Origin: Bacteroidales bacterium
Lineage (GTDB): Bacteria; Bacteroidota; Bacteroidia; Bacteroidales; WCHB1-69
DNA: 16,237 bases
Direction: 5' to 3'
Assembly (NCBI GenBank): GCA_031272415.1
Contig: JAISTU010000088.1
Span: 1 to 16,237, forward strand
Position numbers and translations under genes: made by a program. Positions 7,301-12,633 of the stretch are shown piece after piece (the stretch's first letter is position 1; every line of letters starts with the position of its first letter). Below the pieces are notes generated by a model. It ran no database searches, was not told the origin of the DNA, and saw only the letters and a list, made by a program, of their open reading frames with translations.

Positions 7301-7705
7301 CACTTGGAGCGTTATCAATTGTACAAAGCACTCAATAATCTTACACAAGAGAATGAATTACAGACTTTTAAAGAGCATTTGATTGACCGTTTCGGAAAAA
7401 TTCCCATTCAAACAGAAGAGTTAATTAAGACCATTATTTTGCGTAATGCAGGGAAAAAAATTGCTGCCGAAAAATTGACGCTCAAAAAAGAAACTTTAAT
7501 TATTCATTTTCCTGCGAATTCGGCATCTCCATTTTATCAAAGTAGCCAGTTCTCTTTCATTATCAATATTTTACAATCATACCCAAATTTTGGACAATTC
7601 AGAGAACAGGCGGGTAAATTGACATTGGTTTGCCCCAGAACCAAATCGGTAGATAAAGCCATCGAAATGGTTAATAAATTGCGGGAAATAGATAGAGTCA
7701 ATTAA
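4322..7705 (+). CDS. mfd: Transcription-repair coupling factor Mfd
   Basis: The product is 1127 residues, close to the usual 1120-1180. Mfd recognises RNA polymerase stalled at DNA lesions, pushes it off with its DNA translocase and recruits UvrA. Residues about 1-350 form the UvrB-like region with a degenerate nucleotide loop (VEGVCGS near 35-41). The CarD-like RNA-polymerase-interaction domain begins near 439 (LKDIYELQPGDYVTHIDHGIGRYAG). The RecG-like helicase motor has Walker A GDVGFGKT at 596-603, DEEQ at 697-700, TATPIPRTL from 723 and the QLRGRVGR motif ending at 873. The C-terminal TRCF domain (about 980-1100) is present. All motor motifs look intact, so it should be functional. It is the last of a packed gene set and is followed by a terminator at 7715. 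Sitting behind a dehydrogenase, a peptidase and an acetyltransferase has no obvious functional logic. Confidence 0.97.
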   Translation: MPVNDRILDFYRQSAIVAELSKILSNKKINHCFVEGVCGSLRALTAAATALKCNTPQLFILPDKESAAYFYHDLEQLLGEENADIDNKKVVFLPDANFSKSGKLFSTFDALLRIKTVQNIHHKKLLWIVSYHQAVADYVSDEQQMQSQTMEIALNEEIILDNLIDFLNDKDFQYNDFVAQPGDFALRGNIVDIFSYTGEYPYRVEFNGDKIASLRTFDLESQLSKSLLQKIIITPNLQKYEQQVQQVSIFEILPPNTTLWFENYEICYQFFQNLYKNVPNSDTFDDKMLNFEELLAKINAFSIIDFGKSEHLSSTFSLSVKSSPQMSFNKQFEMWVEQLFDNYERGICNFFCYSNDNQAARVRNIIRDILKTSAFFKDFSETECKKLEKNMLSFEPIALHEGFTDLTAKIACFTDHQLFERYHRYKVDDKYRKSETVLLKDIYELQPGDYVTHIDHGIGRYAGLEKIDINGKKQEAIKILYKEGDILYISIHSMHRIAKYAGKDGMPPPLNRLGSNAWKKIKEKTKSRVKTLVFDLAKLYAERKLQEGFAYSADTFMQTELEASFAYEDTPDQLQATNDVKADMESSHPMDRLICGDVGFGKTEIAVRAAFKAVCDNKQVAVLVPTTVLALQHYNTFCDRLADFPCKIDYVNRFRTAKEQKNIIEDVQKGKIDIIIGTHRLLSKDFIFKDLGLIIIDEEQKFGVGDKERLRSMKVNVDTLTLTATPIPRTLQFSLIGARDISIMKTPPLNRYPIVTQLCQFSEELIKSAVDYELQRGGQVFFVHNRVFNIGEMAAMLQRNFPKHKIAVGHGKMKGEQLEKVMLDFMDGTYDILVCTTIVESGLDIPNANTIIINDAQNYGLSELHQLRGRVGRKNKKAFCYLLTPPADILPEIARKRLQAIKEFSDIGSGLNIAMRDLDIRGAGDLLGAEQSGFITEIGYEMYEKLLQEAIFELQQEQNQQLQISTPISTDYVQDCVFETDLELLIPDSYVSNHLERYQLYKALNNLTQENELQTFKEHLIDRFGKIPIQTEELIKTIILRNAGKKIAAEKLTLKKETLIIHFPANSASPFYQSSQFSFIINILQSYPNFGQFREQAGKLTLVCPRTKSVDKAIEMVNKLREIDRVN

Positions 7706-7714
7706 AAATTGTAG

Positions 7715-7737
7715 AAACGGCATCCTGCCGTTTTTTT
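7715..7737 (+). terminator. Intrinsic terminator after mfd
   Basis: AAACGGCA (7715-7722) pairs exactly with TGCCGTTT (7726-7733) around a TCC loop and runs into T residues up to 7737. It starts 10 bases after the mfd stop. The leading GTAGAAAC links it to the GTAGAGAC hairpins at 908-936 and 987-1011. Confidence 0.85.
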
Positions 7738-7793
7738 AGAGTGTAGAGTGTAGAGTGTAGAGATTTACGATTTTAGATTTATGATTTTAGATT
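7738..7793 (+). repeat. Heptamer array (AGAGTGT type passing into TTAGATT type)
   Basis: Eight in-register 7-mers: AGAGTGT three times, AGAGATT, TACGATT, TTAGATT, TATGATT, TTAGATT. The second half is also a 14-bp tandem repeat, TTTAYGATTTTAGA, at 7764-7791. It lies directly after the mfd terminator. Related AGAGTGT arrays are at 9578-9627 and 14644-14657. Confidence 0.85.
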
Positions 7794-7800
7794 TTTCTAT

Positions 7801-7835
7801 TTTTTTTTTGCATTTTGGGATAAATTTGTTCTAAA
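7801..7835 (-). repeat. Dispersed TTTAGAAC element, inverted copy
   Basis: On the minus strand it reads TTTAGAACAAATTTATCC followed by CAAAATGCAAAAAA. This matches the plus-strand copy at 9794-9825 with a few mismatches. It sits between the two heptamer arrays of this intergenic region. Confidence 0.75.
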
Positions 7836-7845
7836 AATAGATAAA

Positions 7846-7908
7846 CAATTCTCAATTCTCAATTCTCAATTCTCAATTTTTAATTCTCAATTTTTAATTT
7901 TTAATTGA
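7846..7908 (+). repeat. Heptamer array, nine units (CAATTCT type)
   Basis: Nine consecutive in-register 7-mers: CAATTCT four times, CAATTTT, TAATTCT, CAATTTT, TAATTTT, TAATTGA. The last unit ends 10 bases before the TATTTTTG box. Near-identical unit copies suggest slippage-prone expansion. Confidence 0.9.
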
Positions 7909-7918
7909 AAAAATTGTG

Positions 7919-7926
7919 TATTTTTG
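7919..7926 (+). promoter_or_regulatory. Bacteroidota-type -7 promoter box
   Basis: TATTTTTG fits TAnnTTTG and lies 67 bases upstream of the rbfA ATG, downstream of the mfd terminator. It is therefore the likely promoter for rbfA and the permease. A separate -33 TTG at the expected distance is not clear; the heptamer array fills that position. Confidence 0.6.
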
Positions 7927-7993
7927 TAAAACACAAACGCAAGCAATATAAAAGAATTGATATATATATTTAGAAGAAAAAAGGAAGACAAAT

Positions 7994-8338
7994 ATGACGG
8001 ATTCAAGCACAAGACAGTTGAAAGTATCAAGGTTGATACAGAAGGAATTAGCAGGTATTCTGCTCAAACAAGGGAGATATATTTACGGTAGTGCCATCGT
8101 TACGGTTACCAAAGTAGAGATTTCAAAGGATTTTTTTCTTGCCAAAATTATGGTAAGTATCTATGCCACAAGGAATAAACAAACTATTTTGCTCTTGCTC
8201 GAAGAGAATAAAAAAGATATTCGCTACCGACTGGGGCAAAGGATTAAACGTCAGGTAAGAATTATCCCCGAACTTACCTTTGTCATGGACGACACTTTGG
8301 ATTATATTGAAAATATTGATAATTTATTAAAAAGTTGA
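7994..8338 (+). CDS. rbfA: 30S ribosome-binding factor RbfA
   Basis: The product is 114 residues, the usual length. RbfA binds the 30S subunit and assists late 16S rRNA maturation, notably at the 5' end. The whole protein follows the family pattern: RQLKVSRLIQKELAGILLKQ at the start, then VTVTKVEISKDFFLAKIMVSIY, a helix with IRYRLGQRIKRQ, and RIIPELTFVMDDTLDYIENIDNLL, the KH-like core ending in the conserved PEL-F-DD-LDY-I motif. A purine-rich AAAAAAGGAAG lies about 7 bases ahead of the ATG and is one of the few plausible ribosome-binding sites here. Its TGA (8336-8338) is overlapped by the TTG start of the permease. Confidence 0.95.
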   Translation: MTDSSTRQLKVSRLIQKELAGILLKQGRYIYGSAIVTVTKVEISKDFFLAKIMVSIYATRNKQTILLLLEENKKDIRYRLGQRIKRQVRIIPELTFVMDDTLDYIENIDNLLKS

Positions 8339-9564
8339 ATGTCAGTCTATTAGTCGCAAAAAGATATTTATTTGCAAAGAAATCGCACCATATTATTAAC
8401 ATTATTTCGGGGGTTTCTTTGCTCGGTGTAGCCGTTGCAACAGCAGCATTGTGTATTATTCTTTCCATTTTTAACGGACTGCAAAACTTTGTTGGTCAAT
8501 CGGTTAATGCAATGAGTCCCGACATTGAAATTACTCAAAAATATGGTAAAATTATTGCAGATTCGAGCATTTCCATTGCACAATTATCTCAAATAGAAGG
8601 AGTTGAGTATTTATCGGGTGTTTTATCCGATGCTGCCGTTTTTGTACACCAAAATCAGCAATATATTGCCAAAATTAAGGGTGTTGAGACAGATTATTAC
8701 CGTATTAACCGAATGGACACGCTCACGGAGGGTCATTTTGAACTTCAATACAAAAATTTTCCTTTAGCCGTTCTGGGAGCAGGCGTTGCTTTTCATTTGA
8801 ATTGTCAAATATCGCCTACCGTAAATAACAGTCTAACAGTCTATTACCCCAATCGATTGCAAAAACGAACTGCCGTTATGAATGAAAACTCATTACAAAG
8901 AGCAACTTTTTCACCATCAGGTATTTTTTATTCTTACACCGATTTTGATAATGAATTTGTATTTGTTCCCATTGCAGCCGCTCGTGAATTATTGGGCTAT
9001 AAAACAGGTTTTACTTCTATTGAAATACGCTGTAAATCAGACGTTAATAAAAATAAAGTGCAAAAAGAAATCACCCAATTGGCAGGAAAAAATTTCTATG
9101 TTAAAAATGCCTACCAACAACAAGAAGAATTGTATAAAGTTATGCAATCGGAAAAGTGGATTACGTATGCTATTTTGGCATTTATTCTTTTGATTGCGAC
9201 GTTTAATATGACCGGAATGATGGCAATTTTAATGCTTGAAAAGAAAAAATCTACTCAAATTTTGTATTGTATGGGAGGCAATTTGCAATTTATTCGCCGA
9301 ATTTTTGTCTATCAAGGAATGCTTATTTCAGGTATAGGATTGCTCTGCGGATTGTGTATTGGATTGATTTTCTGTTTATTACAACACATATTTGGTTTTT
9401 TAACATTCGGTGGCAATGTGTTTTTACTCAAAGCCTATCCGATTGACGTGCAAATGATGGATATTTTACTTATTTGCTTGATAGTCATAAGTATATCTTT
9501 TTTTATGGTCAATTTATTAGTCCGCAAATTGTTCCCCCATAAAAAAACGAAAGAAAGAAATTGA
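8335..9564 (+). CDS. LolC/LolE-type ABC transporter permease (FtsX-like)
   Basis: The product is 409 residues, the usual length of LolC/LolE permeases, which with the ATPase LolD extract lipoproteins from the inner membrane. The N-terminus VAKRYLFAKKSHHIINIISGVSLLGVAVATAALCIILSIFNG is the family signature and contains helix 1 (about 21-47). A large periplasmic region follows (about 48-273). Three C-terminal helices (about 275-298, 325-350 and 374-397) make up the FtsX domain. The start is inferred to be TTG 8335, because the conserved N-terminus begins here and no ATG in this frame precedes it; it overlaps the rbfA stop. No LolD ATPase is nearby. Whether it acts in lipoprotein release or in another export path cannot be told. 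Confidence 0.9.
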   Translation: MNVSLLVAKRYLFAKKSHHIINIISGVSLLGVAVATAALCIILSIFNGLQNFVGQSVNAMSPDIEITQKYGKIIADSSISIAQLSQIEGVEYLSGVLSDAAVFVHQNQQYIAKIKGVETDYYRINRMDTLTEGHFELQYKNFPLAVLGAGVAFHLNCQISPTVNNSLTVYYPNRLQKRTAVMNENSLQRATFSPSGIFYSYTDFDNEFVFVPIAAARELLGYKTGFTSIEIRCKSDVNKNKVQKEITQLAGKNFYVKNAYQQQEELYKVMQSEKWITYAILAFILLIATFNMTGMMAILMLEKKKSTQILYCMGGNLQFIRRIFVYQGMLISGIGLLCGLCIGLIFCLLQHIFGFLTFGGNVFLLKAYPIDVQMMDILLICLIVISISFFMVNLLVRKLFPHKKTKERN

Positions 9565-9577
9565 GAGGCTTTTTTTC

Positions 9578-9627
9578 AGAGTGTAGATGTGTAGAGTGTA
9601 GAGTGCAGAGTGTAGAGTGTAGATTTT
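9578..9627 (+). repeat. Heptamer array (AGAGTGT type)
   Basis: AGAGTGT, an 8-base AGATGTGT, AGAGTGT, AGAGTGC, AGAGTGT, AGAGTGT, AGATTTT. It begins 14 bases after the permease stop. The single 8-base unit breaks the register and marks an insertion or slippage event. Confidence 0.85.
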
Positions 9628-9646
9628 TTTTGCATTTTTGCCCCCC

Positions 9647-9743
9647 TTGTCTGAACTGTGATTTTGAATGATTTTAATGATTTGTGTGATTATCTAAAAT
9701 CATAATAATCATATCAATCATATTAAAATCAAAGTTCAGACAA
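9647..9743. repeat. 97-bp inverted-repeat element with TTGTCTGAAC ends
   Basis: TTGTCTGAAC (9647-9656) and GTTCAGACAA (9734-9743) are exact reverse complements. The similarity continues inward: TGTGATTTT on the left against the complement TTTGATTTT on the right, then AT-rich ATGATT-type units on both sides. The whole could fold into a long imperfect hairpin. There is no coding capacity. It lies between convergent genes and is the only copy here with both ends. Confidence 0.8.
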
Positions 9744-9748
9744 ATTTA

Positions 9749-9793
9749 TAATCCTGCTAATCATATAAATCTTGTGAAAATCGTGGTTAGACA
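9749..9793 (+). repeat. Dispersed TTCAGACAA element, copy 4
   Basis: TAATCCTGCTAATCA, then ATAAATCTTGTGAAAATC, ends in GTGGTTAGACA. Its end has lost the C of TTCAGACA compared with copies 1 and 3. It is followed directly by the TTTAGAAC element. Confidence 0.8.
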
Positions 9794-9825
9794 TTTAGAA
9801 CAATTTTCTCCAAAAATGCAAAAAA
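9794..9825 (+). repeat. Dispersed TTTAGAAC element
   Basis: TTTAGAACAATTTTCTCC then AAAAATGCAAAAAA. It matches the minus-strand copy at 7801-7835. A partial inverted match (T-run, GCATTTTTG, CCCCCC) also occurs at 9624-9646. Confidence 0.7.
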
Positions 9826-9829
9826 CTTT

Positions 9830-9857
9830 CAATTTTCAACTATCAATTCTCCATTTT
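9830..9857 (+). repeat. Heptamer array reaching into the M28 gene
   Basis: CAATTTT, CAACTAT, CAATTCT, CCATTTT in register. The last two units and part of the second lie inside the 3' end of the peptidase gene (stop codon 9843-9845 on the minus strand). Thus the final codons of that gene are made from repeat sequence. Confidence 0.7.
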
Positions 9858-11183
9858 CATCATATTCTCCATTGTTTCTATCAGTAGATGATAGAGGTTT
9901 GTGCAGCCGCCAAAGGACAGATTTTGTGGGGTATCAGTGGGGTGGTGATAGCCACCTGATTTGCCCATTCCGTAAATAAAAACAGCAGGTATACCGGCTT
10001 GATAAAAAGGATAATGGTCGCTGTTGGGAGACATTTCACGCTCTAAAAGCGGTGTAGCATAATGTTTTATCTCATTGACGGCTGCAAATTGTGCAAATAT
10101 GGCAGGAAAAGCCTTTGCCCCGACCATAGTAAAGCCTTCTTCTCCTGTCCCTACAAGGTCTAAATTCAACATCATTTTAACGGCAGGAAAATTTGGCGGC
10201 AAATGATTGACAAAAAAAGACGAGCCAACCAAACCCATTTCTTCACCGCTAAATGCCAAAAAAATCAACGTATAATCGGGCTGATTTTGGGGCAAACTAT
10301 AATGTGCTGCCAACGACAAAAGCATTGCCACTCCGCAGGCGTTATCATTTGCACCCGGATAGATATAATTTTTTCCCGCCATGCCGCAATGGTCATAATG
10401 TGCCCCGATAACAATGCAACTATCGGCTCTTCGCTTACCTTTTATATATGCGCAAACATTTTGGGATGTGTAATTGCTAACATATTGAGCATCAATGTTT
10501 AATGATATTTTTTTAGGTGATTGAAGCAGGGAATCTTTGACTATATTGATAAGTGCATGTCCTGCTTTTCTGCGTCCATAAACAGGCGAATAAGGGGCAA
10601 TTTTTTGTTGCAGGGCTATGTATCCTTTCGCCTTTAAAGTATTGTATAACAATGTATTACGCCAAAAATTAGCCCTATTGGTGTCCTCAGACGCAACAGA
10701 CATATCCACCATAATAAAACGGTTTTTATAGGCATTTTTCTGTTTTGAGTTGTTTTTTTGAGTGATATATTTTTGGTAAATTTTGTTGTTTTTGCCTTGT
10801 TTTGTGGCATCAATAATGTTAAAATTTCCTTTGATTTGTGGAGTAAAAGCACAAATTTGCAAAATATCCGAGTGTTCAGTGGCGGGATAATTTTTGCCAA
10901 AATTGACCTCCATTTCTCCCTCCATTACGTTGTAGCCGAAAGAAAAATATTGGTAATAATTGTCCGTCAACGGCAAAAGATTTAATTGCTTCATTTGCAA
11001 ACGAATATACTCCGCCGCAATAGAATCACCCCTAAAAGCATAACCTCTCCCAAAACAAGCATTAGATGACAGATAATCAACAACTTGCCGTATATACAAA
11101 CTATCTTGGGCAACAACTTTGAAATTGAGAAAAAAGGTACTAAAAAGCACCCCTAAAAAGATTTTTTTTGTTATTTTTTGCAT
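9843..11183 (-). CDS. Secreted M28-family zinc metallopeptidase
   Basis: The product is 446 residues. M28 enzymes are di-zinc aminopeptidases or carboxypeptidases. The N-terminus KKIFLGVLFSTFFLNFKVVAQ is a signal peptide, so the enzyme acts in the periplasm or outside. The metal and catalytic set is intact: H262 and D264 in GAHYDH, D280 in GANDNACG, E314/E315 in FSGEEMG, D342 in LNLDLVG and H413 in YHHPTDT. A region of about 100-240 without recognised motifs precedes the catalytic core and could be a PA-like insert; I cannot confirm that. The gene lies 29 bases downstream of the DUF389 gene, as last in a probable minus-strand operon. Its C-terminal codons overlap a heptamer repeat. The peptide substrate is unknown. 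Confidence 0.92.
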   Translation of the reverse strand: MQKITKKIFLGVLFSTFFLNFKVVAQDSLYIRQVVDYLSSNACFGRGYAFRGDSIAAEYIRLQMKQLNLLPLTDNYYQYFSFGYNVMEGEMEVNFGKNYPATEHSDILQICAFTPQIKGNFNIIDATKQGKNNKIYQKYITQKNNSKQKNAYKNRFIMVDMSVASEDTNRANFWRNTLLYNTLKAKGYIALQQKIAPYSPVYGRRKAGHALINIVKDSLLQSPKKISLNIDAQYVSNYTSQNVCAYIKGKRRADSCIVIGAHYDHCGMAGKNYIYPGANDNACGVAMLLSLAAHYSLPQNQPDYTLIFLAFSGEEMGLVGSSFFVNHLPPNFPAVKMMLNLDLVGTGEEGFTMVGAKAFPAIFAQFAAVNEIKHYATPLLEREMSPNSDHYPFYQAGIPAVFIYGMGKSGGYHHPTDTPQNLSFGGCTNLYHLLIETMENMMKMEN

Positions 11184-11212
11184 ATTTGTACTTAATATTT
11201 ATAAAATCAGAT

Positions 11213-12613
11213 TTATTTTACTACAATTTTATGTGAAATTCGGATATTCTTTTTCTCCAAACGAACTTTTAACCAACTGTTGAAAAGAGAAGTGTCTTGT
11301 TGTGTGTAACTGTCTGACCAATGAACAATTACAGTCGGGAAAGTATCCGTAGAAAGACTACTCACATTCGTATATTCCATATTTCCGAAGGCAAATGAAT
11401 GTATTTTTTCAAATTGAACTTTTATCTCCTTGGCAATCTGTTTATTAGGTATTGCGGAGGCATTCATTTGGTCAAAATGTGTTTTATAGTTTTCAATTTG
11501 CTGCAATAATTGTTCATTTTTTTTGAGTAAATCGCCCACCACTTCGTCTTCGTCATCAGAGGCAGATGAGATTTGCCGAATGGAAAGTTTGGTTTTGTCT
11601 AAACTAAATTCTGAAAGCGTATTTTGCAGATTATCAATCTGTTCCGCAGAAAGTGTATTGCCTGCCACCACTAACACAATTTCCGAACTATCCCTGCCCC
11701 CGTAAGTCCTATTTGAGGAAAGAATGCTGGTATTGGTCAGCAAAGGATTCTTTTCCAAACTATTGACAAACGCAATCGCATTGGAATTAAACGCAGACTC
11801 CCTAATTATTCTCACTGCAAAGAAAATGCTTGGCACACAGACCAATACAGTAAGAATGACAATAGTTCGTTTGATTTTTTTGCCTCTTTGCGGTGAAATT
11901 TCCGTATGTTTTGGCAATTTGATGTAATTGACAATAATTGTAGTCGCTAATGCAATAAAAAATGAGTTGATAAAAAACAAATACAAGGCACCCAAAAAAT
12001 ATTTCAGTTCACCGATAGCGATGCCATAACCGGCTGTGCATAATGGCGGCATTAAGGCTGTTGCAATGGCAACGCCGGCAATAATGGTTGTTTTTTCACC
12101 TTTTCGAGAATGTGCCACTATGCCCGCTAAACCACCAAAAAAGGCTATCAATACATCGTAAATACTTGGACTTGTGCGTGCTAAAAGTTCGGATTGTGCA
12201 TCACTCAATGGGGATAACCAAAAATATAATGTAGAGGCTAATAGACTGATAATCACCATATAAGCAAAATTTTTCAGTGATTTTTTTAGCAACACAAAAT
12301 TCCAAGTCCCTATCGCCAGCCCTATGCCCATAATGGGTCCCATAAGCGGAGAAATCAACATCGCACCGATAATCACTGCCGTAGAATTAACATTTAACCC
12401 CACAGAAGCAATAATTATCGCAAAAGCCAAAATCCAAACGTTAGTCCCCCTAAAAACAACACCTTCTTCAATGCGGGCGATGGTTGCATTGCCATCACTA
12501 TCGGGGTGCAAACTCGCAAATCGCTTTATGCTGACCCAAATATTTCGCAAAGAATGCTTGTGTTCTTCTTCTATTTCATTGTTATTCAATGAATTATCAT
12601 TTTGTTCGTCCAT
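11213..12613 (-). CDS. DUF389 family integral membrane protein
   Basis: The product is 466 residues of unknown function. After a polar N-terminus (1-55), about seven hydrophobic segments lie between residues 57 and 268. The DUF389 (TIGR00341-like) signature NSTAVIIGAMLISPLMGPI occupies 76-94, with GVAIATALMPPLCTAGYG at about 180-197 as the other conserved block. A soluble tail (about 270-466) follows. It contains a charged stretch with SSASDDEDEVVGDLLKKNEQLLQQIENYK near 350-380, probably a short coiled coil. The gene starts 20 bases after the acyl-CoA ligase stop and ends 29 bases before the M28 start, so the three are probably co-transcribed. Transport has been proposed for the family, but nothing here shows a substrate. 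Confidence 0.88.
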   Translation of the reverse strand: MDEQNDNSLNNNEIEEEHKHSLRNIWVSIKRFASLHPDSDGNATIARIEEGVVFRGTNVWILAFAIIIASVGLNVNSTAVIIGAMLISPLMGPIMGIGLAIGTWNFVLLKKSLKNFAYMVIISLLASTLYFWLSPLSDAQSELLARTSPSIYDVLIAFFGGLAGIVAHSRKGEKTTIIAGVAIATALMPPLCTAGYGIAIGELKYFLGALYLFFINSFFIALATTIIVNYIKLPKHTEISPQRGKKIKRTIVILTVLVCVPSIFFAVRIIRESAFNSNAIAFVNSLEKNPLLTNTSILSSNRTYGGRDSSEIVLVVAGNTLSAEQIDNLQNTLSEFSLDKTKLSIRQISSASDDEDEVVGDLLKKNEQLLQQIENYKTHFDQMNASAIPNKQIAKEIKVQFEKIHSFAFGNMEYTNVSSLSTDTFPTVIVHWSDSYTQQDTSLFNSWLKVRLEKKNIRISHKIVVK

Positions 12614-12633
12614 AATATATTTCTTTTTAGAAT

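Noticed and set aside
7846..7908. Possible CRISPR array
   Set aside because: The 7-nt units are contiguous with no spacers, and there are no cas genes in the window.
7738..7993. Small RNA or riboswitch in the leader of rbfA
   Set aside because: The sequence is explained by heptamer arrays and one dispersed element. No conserved riboswitch core or stable multi-helix fold is visible.
8335..9564. Complete LolCDE lipoprotein-release operon
   Set aside because: Only one permease is present. There is no ATPase gene or second permease next to it, so no gene symbol was assigned.
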